Of a stretch of DNA of 64,000 nucleotides, positions 1 to 9,446 are shown piece by piece. Every line of letters starts with the position of its first letter. The first letter of the stretch is position 1. This DNA is from Desulforhopalus sp. (lineage in GTDB: Bacteria > Desulfobacterota > Desulfobulbia > Desulfobulbales > Desulfocapsaceae), in the NCBI GenBank assembly GCA_030247675.1, contig JAOTRX010000003.1:310001-374000 (forward strand). Direction: 5' to 3'. The notes beneath the pieces were generated by a model. That model was not told the origin of the DNA. It ran no database searches and saw only the letters and a program-made list of their open reading frames with translations. The translations under genes and the position numbers were made by a program.

Positions 1-250
1 TTACCATAAGCTTCTGTATATGCATTTGATAAGGCCAATTTTGTCTACTTTCTTAATTCACATAACAAGTGGTTATACGAACCAAAATCGTGTTTTCATC
101 ATTTTGTGGTGATATACGCACCACATGATAGCTTGTCCTGTAATCGCAACTTATCAGCAAATGCTGTCATTTTAATCCGTTCTTTTCACGACCAAATATC
201 CCCGCAATCACAGCACTGCTGGTAACTCCGGGGAACCTTCTTGATTTCCT
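1..250. other. Noncoding stretch with two similar inverted repeats
   Basis: No gene is supported here. Two inverted repeats lie close together: TGGTT-ATACG-AACCA at 70-84 and TGTGGTG-ATATACG-CACCACA at 105-125. Their loops share TATACG and their centres are about 38 bp apart, so they may be paired operator sites or RNA hairpins belonging to a gene to the left of the window. The stretch is also the 3' flank of the minus-strand 2-oxoacid oxidoreductase operon. A weak TCCCCG/CGGGGA pair near 203-236 could be its terminator but is not convincing. Confidence 0.4.
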
Positions 251-1303
251 CTACCTCAGCCCCGCCATAATCTTCTCTAGTGCCGCATTCCCCGGGCAAA
301 GATCCGCCTCCGTCAGGGTATTCAGCGGCCGCAGCGTTGAATTGAGGATTTCATGGGTGTCCATGATGTCCTGGTTAACGTAGAGCAGGCCGGTGAGCAG
401 GCGTCCTTTGGCCTTATGCTCCTCAAGATTATCGACCGCCTTGCGTCTGTTGGTGACATCGAGGCCGGCGTCGCCTTTATGGAGATGGAGGACGCTGCCG
501 TCGTGCATGAGCACCTCCTGGCTGGTGCCCTCGGCGTACTGGGTGAGGATTTCCTGTTGCAGCGGCACGAAGTCAAAGGTTCCCGTCGATTCGATATGCT
601 CGCGGACGTATTCGTAGCTCTTGGTCGAGGTGGCGGTGTTGTTAAAGGTCACGCAGGGCGAGATGACATCGATAAAGGCCAGACCACTGTGGGCGAAGGC
701 GCCCTTGATCAGCGGCACCAGCTGCTGCTTGTCGCCGGAGAAGCCGCGGGCGACGTAGGAGGCGCCAAGCTCAATGGCCAGCTCGCAGAGGTCGATGGCC
801 GAGTAGGGGTTGGGGGCGCCTTTTTTGCTCGCCGAGCCGCGGTCGGCGGTGGCTGAGTCCTGGCCCTTGGTAAGACCGTAGCAGCCGTTATTCATGCAGA
901 TATAGTTGAGGTTCAGGTTGCGCCTGAGGGCGTGGGCAAACTGGCCCATGCCGATGGAGGCGGTGTCGCCGTCGCCGGAGATGCCGATGTACAGCAGGTC
1001 GCGGTTGGCCATGTTGGCTCCGGTGGCAATCGACGGCATGCGGCCGTGCACCGAATTAAAGCCGTGCGACCGGCCGAGGAAATAAGCCGGGGTCTTCGAC
1101 GAGCAGCCGATGCCGGACAGCTTGGCGACCCGGTGCGGTTCGATGGCCATTTCAAAACAGGCCTGGATGATGGCGTTGGTGGCCGAGTCGTGGCCGCAGC
1201 CGGCGCACAGGGTGGAAGCGGCTCCTTCGTAATCCTTGCGGGTGTAGCCCGCGGAATTCTGGGCGGCCTTGGGGTGGCGGAAAATCGGGCGCTCGGTGCT
1301 CAT
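251..1303 (-). CDS. 2-oxoacid:ferredoxin oxidoreductase, beta (TPP-binding) subunit
   Basis: The 350-residue protein matches KorB/PorB-type beta subunits, which bind thiamine diphosphate and oxidatively decarboxylate a 2-oxoacid to acyl-CoA while reducing ferredoxin. Visible signatures are the N-terminal CAGCGH motif, SGIGCSSKTP, and the TPP/Mg motif GDGDTASIG followed by NNGCYGLTKGQ, all in the usual order. The ATG at 1303 is preceded by GGAGGT and overlaps the stop of the upstream alpha gene by four bases (ATGA), indicating translational coupling. The length is typical for KorB. Substrate (2-oxoglutarate, pyruvate or another oxoacid) cannot be decided from sequence alone; the separate long alpha chain and the GltD-like partner favour the 2-oxoglutarate/branched-chain group, which is inference. 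Confidence 0.93.
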   Translation of the reverse strand: MSTERPIFRHPKAAQNSAGYTRKDYEGAASTLCAGCGHDSATNAIIQACFEMAIEPHRVAKLSGIGCSSKTPAYFLGRSHGFNSVHGRMPSIATGANMANRDLLYIGISGDGDTASIGMGQFAHALRRNLNLNYICMNNGCYGLTKGQDSATADRGSASKKGAPNPYSAIDLCELAIELGASYVARGFSGDKQQLVPLIKGAFAHSGLAFIDVISPCVTFNNTATSTKSYEYVREHIESTGTFDFVPLQQEILTQYAEGTSQEVLMHDGSVLHLHKGDAGLDVTNRRKAVDNLEEHKAKGRLLTGLLYVNQDIMDTHEILNSTLRPLNTLTEADLCPGNAALEKIMAGLR

Positions 1304-3141
1304 GCTTTACCTCCATCTTTGCTGACGGGTTCCTGTTGTTGGCTAAGAAGGGACTGAATTTGTCCGGCGATGCAGCTGGCGGTGATCGGCAGGCCGTCAA
1401 AATTCAAGACCGACAGCAGTTTCTGCGGCGTGAAATCGCCCTCGCTGATCAAGAGGGTGCGCAGCTGGCCGTCGCGGTTCTGTTCGATGACGAAAACCTG
1501 CTCGTGACCATGGATGAAGGCAAGTACCTCATCAGTCAGAGGAAAGGCGCGCAGCCTGAGGGAGTTGATCGCTATGCCCTGGTCGCCGAGGCTGTGGATT
1601 GCCTCGTAGGCGGCGTCGGTGGTGGTGCCGAAAAAGATGGCGCCGAGGCGGCTTTCCGGGTGGCGCGTCCGGATCCGCGGGCCTGGCACCAAACCGCGGG
1701 CGGTCTGCCATTTAACGAGCAGGCGCTCCATGTTCGCCTGATAGATCGGGCTTTCTTCGGTATAGCCCGAATACTCGTTGTGCGAGGTGCCGCGGGTGAA
1801 GTAGGCGCCCTTGGTGGGGTGGGCTCCGGGATAGGTGCGGTAGCAGATGCCGTCACCGTCGACATCAAGGTAGCGGCCCCATTTTTCCTGGCGGGCGTCG
1901 AGGTCTTCGGCGGTCAGCACCTTGCCGCGGTCATAGCGGCGGGCATCGTCCCAATGCAAGGGCGGGCTGATGTGGTCGTTCATCCCCAGGTCAAGGTCGC
2001 TCATGACGATCACCGGGGTCTGCAGCCGCTCGGCGAGATCGAAGGCGTCCGCCGCGAAATCAAAGCATTCCTTTGGGTTACAGGGGAAGAGCAGGACGTG
2101 CTTGGTGTCGCCGTGCGAGGCGTAGGCAGAGGCAAGAAGGTCCGACTGCTGGGTGCGGGTGGGCATGCCAGTGCTCGGGCCGGTGCGCTGCACATCGCAG
2201 ATTACCGCCGGGATCTCGGCAAAGTAGGCAAGGCCGAGCAGCTCGGCCATCAGCGAAATGCCCGGCCCAGAGGTGGCGGTAAAGGCCCGCGCGCCGTTCC
2301 ATGAGGCGCCGATAACGATGCCAAGGGCGGCCAGTTCGTCTTCCGCCTGGAGGATCGCCACCTTGCGTCTGCCGGTGTCGGCCTCCATCCGGAACATCTT
2401 GGTGTACTTTTCAAAGGCCTCGACGACGGAGGTGGAAGGGGTGATCGGGTACCAGCCGGCAACCGTCGCCCCGGCATAGACGGCGCCGAGGCCAAAGGCC
2501 GAATTGCCGTCCATGAGGATGGAGTCGCCCAGCCGGTCGGTCTTCTGCACGCGCAGCTTGCAGACCTCCGGGTGATGTTCGCGGGCGTAGGCATGGCCGA
2601 TCTCCAGGGCCTTGATGTTCGGCTCGGCAAGCTTCGGGTTCTTTTTATACTGCTGCTGCACGGCGTCGGTGAGGACGGTGAAATCGAGGTCGATCAGGTA
2701 GGCAAGCGAACCGACGTAGATGATGTTTTTCAGCAGCTGCCGCAGTTTCGGGTTCTGGAAGGCGGTGTTGCAGAGATCGGTGAGCGGGATGGGGATAAGG
2801 GTGATGTCGGTGCGGTCAAAGTCGGCGGAAAGTTCCCGGGTCGAGTCGTAGAGGAAATAGCCGCCGGCGGCGAGTTCCCGGTAGTCGCGGACGAGGGTCT
2901 GGCCGTTGACGGCGACGACGAAATCAAAGCCGCCCCGTCTGGCAAGATAGCCCTTGTCGCTCACCCGCACCTCATACCAGGTCGGCAAGCCTTGGATATT
3001 TGATGGAAAGATGTTTTTCGGGCTGACCGGAACGCCGAGCCGGAAGATGGCCTTGGCAAAGAGGTTGTTGGCGCTTGCAGAACCCGAGCCGTTGACGTTG
3101 GCAAAGCGGACGACGAAGTCGTTGGTGCGTTCGATTTTCAT
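1300..3141 (-). CDS. 2-oxoacid:ferredoxin oxidoreductase, fused gamma-alpha subunit
   Basis: This 613-residue protein has the KorA layout: an N-terminal gamma domain (about residues 1-190, with GSGSASANNLFAKAI and a dimerisation-type RRGGFDFVV region) fused to the pyrimidine-binding alpha domain, which begins around the GNSAFGLGAVYAG and GWYPITPSTSVVEAFEKY motifs. The TSGPGISLMAELLG and RTGPSTGMPTRTQQSDLL motifs are characteristic of the alpha chain. It overlaps the upstream flavoprotein gene and the downstream beta gene by four bases each, so the three are surely one operon. No delta ferredoxin gene is present; the C-terminal ferredoxin domain of the upstream protein may fill that role, which is an inference. 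Confidence 0.92.
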   Translation of the reverse strand: MKIERTNDFVVRFANVNGSGSASANNLFAKAIFRLGVPVSPKNIFPSNIQGLPTWYEVRVSDKGYLARRGGFDFVVAVNGQTLVRDYRELAAGGYFLYDSTRELSADFDRTDITLIPIPLTDLCNTAFQNPKLRQLLKNIIYVGSLAYLIDLDFTVLTDAVQQQYKKNPKLAEPNIKALEIGHAYAREHHPEVCKLRVQKTDRLGDSILMDGNSAFGLGAVYAGATVAGWYPITPSTSVVEAFEKYTKMFRMEADTGRRKVAILQAEDELAALGIVIGASWNGARAFTATSGPGISLMAELLGLAYFAEIPAVICDVQRTGPSTGMPTRTQQSDLLASAYASHGDTKHVLLFPCNPKECFDFAADAFDLAERLQTPVIVMSDLDLGMNDHISPPLHWDDARRYDRGKVLTAEDLDARQEKWGRYLDVDGDGICYRTYPGAHPTKGAYFTRGTSHNEYSGYTEESPIYQANMERLLVKWQTARGLVPGPRIRTRHPESRLGAIFFGTTTDAAYEAIHSLGDQGIAINSLRLRAFPLTDEVLAFIHGHEQVFVIEQNRDGQLRTLLISEGDFTPQKLLSVLNFDGLPITASCIAGQIQSLLSQQQEPVSKDGGKA

Positions 3142-4916
3142 TTCTTCCCTGCCAGTGGAGAATTATAGGTGAATTTCATCATTTCCCAGGACGCGGTCGG
3201 GCAGCGCTCGGCGCAGAGGCCGCAGTGCAGACAGACATTTTCGTCCTTGACCATGACCCGGCCGGTGGGCAGGATCTGGGAGACATACAGCGCCTGCGTG
3301 GTGTTGTCGGCCGGGACGAGGAGCCTTGTGCGCAGTTCCTCTTCCTCGCCGTTGTCGATGAAGGTGATACAGGATTCCGGGCAGACATCGACGCAGGAAT
3401 CGCATTCGATGCAGGTGGAGAATTCAAATACCGTCTGCACGTCGCAATTCAGGCAGCGTGAGGCCTCGTGGTGGCCGGTCTGCTTACTGAAGCCGAGTTC
3501 GACCTCAAGCAGCCGGTCGCGCAGCGATTTGGCCCGGTCGACGGTCGGCACCGCATGGCGGCGGTCCGCCGAGACCCGGCTGTCGTAGAGCCAGTCCTGC
3601 AGACCCATCTTCTGGCTGACTAAGTTTACCGTCGGCCCCGGTCGGTCGTGGAGGTCCTTGCCCTGGCAGAACAGGTCGATGGAGATCGCCGCCTGGTGGC
3701 CGTGGGCGACGGCGCTGATGACGTTTTTCGGCCCAAAGGCGGCGTCGCCGCCGAAGAAGATATGCGGTATGGATGATTGGTGGGTTGCCGGGTCGAGTTC
3801 CGGCAGGCTCTGGGCGGTCATTTTGATCCCCAGTTCGTCTTCAATGAAGGGGAAGGCGTTGGTCTGGCCGACCGCCAGGAGTACCTGGTCGCAGGCCATG
3901 AAGACCGGCGGTTGGCCATCCGGTACCAGGCGGGTCGTGCCGTCTTTCGCCACCTTGGCCATCATCTGCTGAAAATGCATGCCGGCCAGCTTGCCGTCCC
4001 GGATGACAAACTCCAGGGGGGCATGGTTGTCGACAATGGCGATGCCTTCCTCCATGGCGTCCTCAACCTCCCAGGGCGAGGCCTTCATCTCCGCCTTCGG
4101 GCTGCGCACCACGACGGTCACCTCGTCGGCGCCGAGCCTTTTGGCGGTCCGGCAGCAGTCCATGGCGGTGTTGCCGCCGCCCAGGACCAAAACCTTCGGC
4201 CCGCAGACGGTGACATGGCGATAGAGGACCCCGGCCAGCCACTCGATGCCGATGTAAATTGAGCCGCCACCTTCCATGCGCCCCGGCAGGTCAGGCAGGT
4301 CGCGGCCGCGCGGCGCGCCGGTGCCGACGAAGATGGCGTCATAGCCCATGTCGACGATCTTTTTCAGGCTGCTGACGTGGTGGTTGAGGAAGGTGTTGAC
4401 CCCCATGTTGAGGATGCGGTCCACCTCTTCGTTGAGCACCTTTTCCGGCAGCCTGAAGGACGGCACCTGGGTGCGGATAAAGCCACCGGCCTTTGATTGA
4501 TTGTCATAGAGATCAACTGTATAGCCAAGGGGCAGCAGGTCGCGGGCAACGGTCAGGGATGCCGGTCCCCCGCCGATGAGGGCGACGCGCTTGCCGTTTT
4601 TTGTGCTGGGCACTTCGAGGAGCAGCTTGGCGTCGGGGGTCTTATAGTCGGCGGCGACCCGTTTCAGGCGGCAGATGGCCACGGGAGTCTCCTCGACACG
4701 CGAGCGCCGGCATGCCGGTTCGCAGGGCCTGTCGCAGATTCGCCCAAGGACCCCGGGAAAGACATTGGAGATCCAGTTGATGGTGAAGGCCTCGTTGTAT
4801 TTGCCCTGGCTGATCATGCGGATGTATTCGGGCACCGGGGTGTGGGCCGGGCAGGCGTACTGGCAATCGATGACTTTGTGGAAGTATTCGGGATTATTGA
4901 TATCTGTCGGTTTCAA
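3138..4916 (-). CDS. GltD-like NAD(P)/FAD oxidoreductase with C-terminal ferredoxin domain
   Basis: The 592-residue protein resembles the small subunit of glutamate synthase. It has an N-terminal four-cysteine Fe-S domain (CQYACPAHTPVPEYI, then ICDRPCEPACRR), an FAD motif IGGGPASLTVARDL, an NAD(P) motif LGGGNTAMDC, and a C-terminal ferredoxin region with CIECDSCVDVCPES and CLHCGLCAERCPT. Such proteins pass electrons between pyridine nucleotides and Fe-S carriers. Being first in the operon with the two oxidoreductase subunits, it probably links ferredoxin produced by them to NAD(P)H. The start is a TTG preceded by AGGAGG six bases upstream; no nearer ATG fits the conserved N-terminus. The gap to ilvD upstream is only 91 bp, so ilvD may be co-transcribed. 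Confidence 0.88.
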   Translation of the reverse strand: MKPTDINNPEYFHKVIDCQYACPAHTPVPEYIRMISQGKYNEAFTINWISNVFPGVLGRICDRPCEPACRRSRVEETPVAICRLKRVAADYKTPDAKLLLEVPSTKNGKRVALIGGGPASLTVARDLLPLGYTVDLYDNQSKAGGFIRTQVPSFRLPEKVLNEEVDRILNMGVNTFLNHHVSSLKKIVDMGYDAIFVGTGAPRGRDLPDLPGRMEGGGSIYIGIEWLAGVLYRHVTVCGPKVLVLGGGNTAMDCCRTAKRLGADEVTVVVRSPKAEMKASPWEVEDAMEEGIAIVDNHAPLEFVIRDGKLAGMHFQQMMAKVAKDGTTRLVPDGQPPVFMACDQVLLAVGQTNAFPFIEDELGIKMTAQSLPELDPATHQSSIPHIFFGGDAAFGPKNVISAVAHGHQAAISIDLFCQGKDLHDRPGPTVNLVSQKMGLQDWLYDSRVSADRRHAVPTVDRAKSLRDRLLEVELGFSKQTGHHEASRCLNCDVQTVFEFSTCIECDSCVDVCPESCITFIDNGEEEELRTRLLVPADNTTQALYVSQILPTGRVMVKDENVCLHCGLCAERCPTASWEMMKFTYNSPLAGKK

Positions 4917-5007
4917 GGAAGCCTCCTCAGGGTGGACGATATGGCGAAAAGATCACCGAATTGGGACCTGCGGGCAGAGAGTTCACCGCCCGCAGGTCTT
5001 GGCGCGG

Positions 5008-6843
5008 CTATTCCGGCAGCAGGCGAACCGCACCCTTGTCGGCCGAGGCGGCAAACAGGGCGTAGGCCTTCAGGGCGGTGCTGATGGCCCGGTCCCGGTC
5101 GGTCGGGGTGAAGGCCTTGGCCCCTTTTGCTTCCTCTTTCTTGCGGCGCTCGGCCAGGATGGCGTCACTGACGGCGACGCCGATCGTTCTCGCCGGGATA
5201 TCTATGGCGATGGTGTCGCCGTCTTCAATGAGGGCGATGGCCCCGCCGGAAGCGGCCTCCGGTGACACATGGCCGATGGACAGGCCGGAGGTCCCGCCGG
5301 AGAAGCGGCCGTCGGTGATCAGGGCGCATTCCTTGCCGAGGTGTACCGATTTCAGGTAGGAGGTCGGGTAGAGCATTTCCTGCATGCCCGGCCCGCCCTT
5401 CGGGCCCTCGTAGCGGATAACGATGACGTCACCGGCCTTGATACTGCCGCCAAGAATGGCCTCGCAGGACGCCTCCTGCGACGAGAAGACCCGGGCGGTG
5501 CCGGTGAACTTGAAGATCGACGGGTCGACGCCGGCGGTCTTGACGATGCAGCCGTCCTTGGCGATATTGCCAAAGAGGACGGCGAGGCCACCTTCGCGGT
5601 TGTAGCAGTGTTCCATGTCGCGGATGCAGCCGGAGGTGCGGTCAAGGTCGAGTTCCGGGTACAGGGTGCTTTGCGAGCCCATGACCAGGTTTTGCCCGGA
5701 GGCGCCGGGGGCGCTGCGGTAGAGAGTCTCCGCCTCCTTGCTGTGACCCGGTCTGGCGATGTCCCAGATATCGAGGGTTGCCTTCAGGCTGGCGCTATCG
5801 ACCCGGCAGACCGTGTTGTCGAGCAGTCCCGCCCGGTCCAGTTCGCCGAGGATGGCCATTATGCCGCCGGCCCGGTTGACGTCCTCGATGTGGTAATTCG
5901 ATGACGGCGAGACCTTGCAGAGGTTGGGGACCTTCCGGGACAGGGCATCGATATCGGCCATGGTGAAATCGACCCCCGCCTCGTGGGCGATGGCCAGGAG
6001 GTGGAGGACGGTATTGGTTGAGCCGCCCATGGCGATATCCAGGGTCATGGCGTTCATGAAGGCGCTGTGACGGGCGATGGAGCGCGGCAGAACCGAGGCA
6101 TCACCCTTGCCGTACCAGCGCTGAGCCATGTCGACGATGCGCCGCGCCGCGTCCTCAAAGAGCTGTTTGCGGCCGCTGTGGGTGGCGAGCAGGGTGCCGT
6201 TGCCGGGCAGGGCCATGCCCAGGGCCTCGTTCAGGCAGTTCATCGAGTTGGCGGTGAACATCCCCGAGCAGGAGCCGCAGGTCGGGCAGGCGCAGCGCTC
6301 GATCCTCTCGATATCGCTATCGCTTACCGCCTTGTCGGCGGCCATGACCATGGCATCGACCAGGTCGTAGCGCTTGCTACCGTCGATGCCCGCCTCCATT
6401 GGCCCGCCGGAGACGAAGATGGCCGGAATATTGAGGCGCATGGCGGCCATGAGCATGCCGGGGGTGATCTTGTCGCAGTTACTGATGCAGATGATCGCGT
6501 CAACGGTATGGGCATTGCACATATATTCGACGCTGTCGGCGATGAGTTCGCGGGACGGCAGGGAATAAAGCATGCCGGAGTGGCCCATGGCGATGCCATC
6601 GTCGATGGCGATGGTGTTAAACTCGGCGGCAAAGCAACCGGCCTGGTTGATGATCTTCTTTAAATGCTGGCCGATCTCGTGGAGATGGACGTGGCCCGGG
6701 ACGAATTGGGTAAAGGAGTTGACGATACCGATTATCGGCTTGCCGAACTGTTCTTCTTTCACCCCGTTGGCCCGCCAGAGACTGCGGGCACCGGCCATTC
6801 TCCGGCCTTCTGTGGTTGTTGCGCTGCGCAATGGAATTGCCAT
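5008..6843 (-). CDS. ilvD: Dihydroxy-acid dehydratase
   Basis: The 611-residue protein is a full-length IlvD: it dehydrates 2,3-dihydroxy-3-methylbutanoate and -pentanoate to the 2-oxoacid precursors of valine/leucine and isoleucine, using an Fe-S cluster in the cytoplasm. Cluster and substrate motifs are visible: [29 protein letters not shown], the GGSTN motif, and the C-terminal [10 protein letters not shown] and [20 protein letters not shown]. The beginning [20 protein letters not shown] is the conserved IlvD start. The gene lies upstream of the 2-oxoacid oxidoreductase operon on the same strand; the 91-bp gap leaves room for read-through. Whether the dehydratase product feeds the neighbouring oxidoreductase is speculative. 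Confidence 0.97.
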   Translation of the reverse strand: MAIPLRSATTTEGRRMAGARSLWRANGVKEEQFGKPIIGIVNSFTQFVPGHVHLHEIGQHLKKIINQAGCFAAEFNTIAIDDGIAMGHSGMLYSLPSRELIADSVEYMCNAHTVDAIICISNCDKITPGMLMAAMRLNIPAIFVSGGPMEAGIDGSKRYDLVDAMVMAADKAVSDSDIERIERCACPTCGSCSGMFTANSMNCLNEALGMALPGNGTLLATHSGRKQLFEDAARRIVDMAQRWYGKGDASVLPRSIARHSAFMNAMTLDIAMGGSTNTVLHLLAIAHEAGVDFTMADIDALSRKVPNLCKVSPSSNYHIEDVNRAGGIMAILGELDRAGLLDNTVCRVDSASLKATLDIWDIARPGHSKEAETLYRSAPGASGQNLVMGSQSTLYPELDLDRTSGCIRDMEHCYNREGGLAVLFGNIAKDGCIVKTAGVDPSIFKFTGTARVFSSQEASCEAILGGSIKAGDVIVIRYEGPKGGPGMQEMLYPTSYLKSVHLGKECALITDGRFSGGTSGLSIGHVSPEAASGGAIALIEDGDTIAIDIPARTIGVAVSDAILAERRKKEEAKGAKAFTPTDRDRAISTALKAYALFAASADKGAVRLLPE

Positions 6844-7028
6844 GGTATTAGACCCCGCCTATACTGATGATGGATGGATAACGAAAAGAATTGTGTAGAA
6901 AAAATGACAAAAAACTTGTAACACTGATACGTGTTTTAAAAAATATTATGTGCGCTTTTTTGGGCGAAAAGTATCTCGTGAAGCTCTTCACCTTATTCAT
7001 TGGGGCCGGAATCCGCGACCCTTGGTTC

Positions 7029-7080
7029 TAGCTGAGTAGAGCAGCTTGCCTGATCAAACGAAACCTGCCCTTGCGGTACA
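7029..7080 (-). repeat. Dispersed intergenic repeat, copy A
   Basis: On the minus strand this reads GCAAGGGCAGGTTTCGTTT, then GATCAGGCAAGCTG and CTACTCAGCTA. It matches the other copies at 13111, 22027, 35268 and 54039 over about 52 bp, including the AGCTG-N7-CAGCT dyad. It lies between divergent genes. Confidence 0.85.
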
Positions 7081-7163
7081 TGGAGAGCATCTCTCAGGGC
7101 AATGGCCGAAGGCGATCAAAAAACCTCGCCGCACCTCCTGGAATCCTCTCCACTTCTCTGCTA

Positions 7164-7178
7164 ATATTGTTGCAATAT
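7164..7178. promoter_or_regulatory. Perfect dyad upstream of the pilT-like gene
   Basis: ATATTG-TTG-CAATAT is a perfect 6-bp inverted repeat with a 3-bp centre, about 45 bp upstream of the start codon at 7223. Its position suits an operator, but no regulator can be named. Confidence 0.3.
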
Positions 7179-7222
7179 ACTATGAAGACAGACCGTAGCG
7201 CGAATTTTTTCGGGGGAACTGT

Positions 7223-8407
7223 ATGAAAAAGACAGAAATCGATTATTGGATTGCCACCATGCTCGAATCGCACCGCAATGTTTCCGACCTGAACCTCACC
7301 GTCGGCAAAACCTTGCAGGTAGAATCAGCCGGAGAGCTGGTGCCGGTGGAAATCACCCCCCCGGTGGGCGAACTCACCCCCTTTCAAACCGAGGCCTTCG
7401 CCCTCAACCTCATCGGCAATAACCGGCGCTTGCTCAAGGATCTGGTGGAATCCGGTTCCTGTGACTTGTCCTATTCCCTCGGCGATAAGGCTAGGTTCAG
7501 GGTGAATATCTTTACCCAGAAGGGATATTTTTCAACGGTTCTCAGAAAGCTTGAAACCCAGGTGCCGACCATTGAACGGATGCAGTTTCCCGACGCCTTT
7601 GCCAAGATGGCCCAGGAACGGAACGGCATGGTGTTGTTTACCGGGGCCACCGGTACCGGTAAAACAACCTCCCTTGCCGCCCTGTTAAACAGGATCAACC
7701 GGGAACGTTCGGTGCATGTCATCACCCTGGAAGACCCAATCGAGTATATCCATGAACAGGAAAAGGCCACCTTCAGCCAGCGGGAGATGGGTAACGATTT
7801 CAGTACCTTTGCCGTGGGGATGCGGGCTGCTCTGCGCCAGGCGCCAAAGGTTATCCTAGTCGGTGAGATGCGCGACCGGGAAACCATGGAAATCGGACTG
7901 ACCGCCGCCGAAACCGGCCATCTGGTGCTTTCAACCCTACATACCATTGATGCCGGCCAGACGATCAACCGTATTCTCGGCATGTTCGAGCAAGATGAGC
8001 AGCCGCAGATTCGCAACCGGCTTGTCGACACCATCCGCTGGATTGTCAGTCAGCGCCTGTTGCCGCGGGTTGGCGGCGGGCGGGTGGCGGCGATTGAGAT
8101 TCTTCGTACCAGTCTGCGGGTCAAGGATCTCATTCAGAACGGTGAAACTGACGAGAAGACCTTCTATGGCGTTATCAATGAAGGGTCGGCCCTCGATATG
8201 CGCACCTTCGATCAGCACATTTTGGAGCTGTACAGCCGGGGCATCATCACCGAAAAGAGTGCTATGACTTATTGCACCCAACGGGCGGAGATGAATCGCG
8301 GCCTTGACCGGTTGAAGTCCGAGCGTGGTGAGGCGACCACCAGCCTAACCGATCTTTCCATGGAAGAGGAAGAAGAAGAGAATGCTGGCCGTTTCGGCAG
8401 AAGATGA
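7223..8407 (+). CDS. PilT/PilU-family retraction ATPase
   Basis: The 394-residue protein belongs to the GspE/PilT secretion ATPase family, hexameric enzymes that drive pilus disassembly or related movements at the inner membrane. The Walker A motif GATGTGKTTS is at residues 141-150, followed by the Asp box (TLEDPIEY), the AALRQAPKVILVGEMRD Walker B region and the His box (TGHLVLSTLHT). This order and the absence of a GspE-type four-cysteine zinc motif favour PilT/PilU over an assembly ATPase. It starts at an ATG with GGGGGA nine bases upstream. No other pilus genes are in the window. The C-terminus carries an acidic EEEEEE run. PilT and PilU cannot be separated by eye. Confidence 0.88.
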   Translation: MKKTEIDYWIATMLESHRNVSDLNLTVGKTLQVESAGELVPVEITPPVGELTPFQTEAFALNLIGNNRRLLKDLVESGSCDLSYSLGDKARFRVNIFTQKGYFSTVLRKLETQVPTIERMQFPDAFAKMAQERNGMVLFTGATGTGKTTSLAALLNRINRERSVHVITLEDPIEYIHEQEKATFSQREMGNDFSTFAVGMRAALRQAPKVILVGEMRDRETMEIGLTAAETGHLVLSTLHTIDAGQTINRILGMFEQDEQPQIRNRLVDTIRWIVSQRLLPRVGGGRVAAIEILRTSLRVKDLIQNGETDEKTFYGVINEGSALDMRTFDQHILELYSRGIITEKSAMTYCTQRAEMNRGLDRLKSERGEATTSLTDLSMEEEEEENAGRFGRR

Positions 8408-8428
8408 GCGAGAGGCAATGAGAAAACT

Positions 8429-9163
8429 ATGATAGTACTATGCCCGCATTGTGGAAAACAGCTGAAGCTCGGTGAGAAAATCACCGAAAGTGTCCGGTCT
8501 CTCGAGCCAGGGCGGCGTATCAAGATTAAATGTGCCCATTGTGCCGTGGCCTTCGGTCTTGATATGAGCATGGACCAGTCCGCTGCCATTGCTAAAGAGC
8601 CGGGAAAAGATTCTGCTAAGGTGTCTGATGCTCCCCAAAGGCCATCTGAGCGGCCGCGAGTCAAGCCGCCGGCACCACCAGCCACCGATTGGTTGAAGGA
8701 TGGCACCTTCGAAGAAAAGGATGTGGTCGAGGACATTCCCAAGGCATTGTTGCTGATGCCCAACCTGCCCGGCCGCGAGCTGGTTGTCAAGGCCGCGACA
8801 AGTGTCGGTTACCGGGTGGAAGAGGCGGATTCTCCACAGGAGGCCATCGAGAAGATGCTCTTTGTCAACTATGCGGCGGTCTTTCTTCACAGCCGGTTTG
8901 AGCCGGGGAGCGTTGCCACAGGAATTTTCCATAAATATATGCGGTCGATGAATATGACCCGGCGGCGCTACATATTCTACGTGCTCATCGGCAGCGAGTT
9001 CTCGACCCTGTACGATCTGCAGGCATTGTCCTCCTCGGCAAACCTGGTGGTCAACGACGCGGAAATTCCCTACATTGGCGTCGCCCTGAAAAAAGCCATC
9101 CCCGAATACGAGGAATTGTTCGGGCCATTGATGGAGGAGTTGCGTATTGCCGGGAAAACGTGA
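8429..9163 (+). CDS. Zinc-ribbon protein with receiver-like C-terminal domain
   Basis: This 244-residue protein has an N-terminal CPHCGKQLKL...IKCAHCAVAFGL segment, a CxxC...CxxC zinc ribbon of the MJ0042 type (residues 5-45), then a Pro-rich linker to about residue 90. The C-terminal part (about 108-240, starting KALLLMPNLPGRELVVKAATSVGY) has the alternating hydrophobic pattern of a receiver-like Rossmann fold but no obvious phospho-acceptor Asp motif, so it is probably a pseudo-receiver. It follows the PilT-like gene by 21 bp on the same strand and is probably co-transcribed; an accessory role in the motility system is possible but not shown. Function unknown. Confidence 0.6.
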   Translation: MIVLCPHCGKQLKLGEKITESVRSLEPGRRIKIKCAHCAVAFGLDMSMDQSAAIAKEPGKDSAKVSDAPQRPSERPRVKPPAPPATDWLKDGTFEEKDVVEDIPKALLLMPNLPGRELVVKAATSVGYRVEEADSPQEAIEKMLFVNYAAVFLHSRFEPGSVATGIFHKYMRSMNMTRRRYIFYVLIGSEFSTLYDLQALSSSANLVVNDAEIPYIGVALKKAIPEYEELFGPLMEELRIAGKT

Positions 9164-9446
9164 TTCCCGAACGGTCCTGAGCGGATGAGCAGTGTTTTCC
9201 TGCAATCCGCACCTTCCTTGCAGATGCCGCCCGGAATACATGCCCAATAATATCCCCATTATTTTCGGGGCGGCCAGACTGTCTACCTCTCAGGGGGTGA
9301 GTCCCGGCACGGTCATTTTCGGAAGGCTGTTTGAGAAGCATGTCCTCAATCGTAATTATTCTTCCTGTTCTATATTGCTGTAATTCCAGCGTAATGTTGT
9401 CGAATCCGGATGATCCGGACATGAACAAAGGTGTGAAAAACAATTT

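Larger units (their letters stand above)
6844..7222. other. Divergent intergenic region between ilvD and the pilT-like gene
   Basis: No gene is supported in these 379 bp. The stretch holds the upstream regions of two divergent genes, one minus-strand copy of the dispersed intergenic repeat (7029-7080), and a perfect ATATTG-TTG-CAATAT dyad at 7164-7178, 45 bp before the pilT-like ATG, which could be an operator. Confidence 0.6.
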
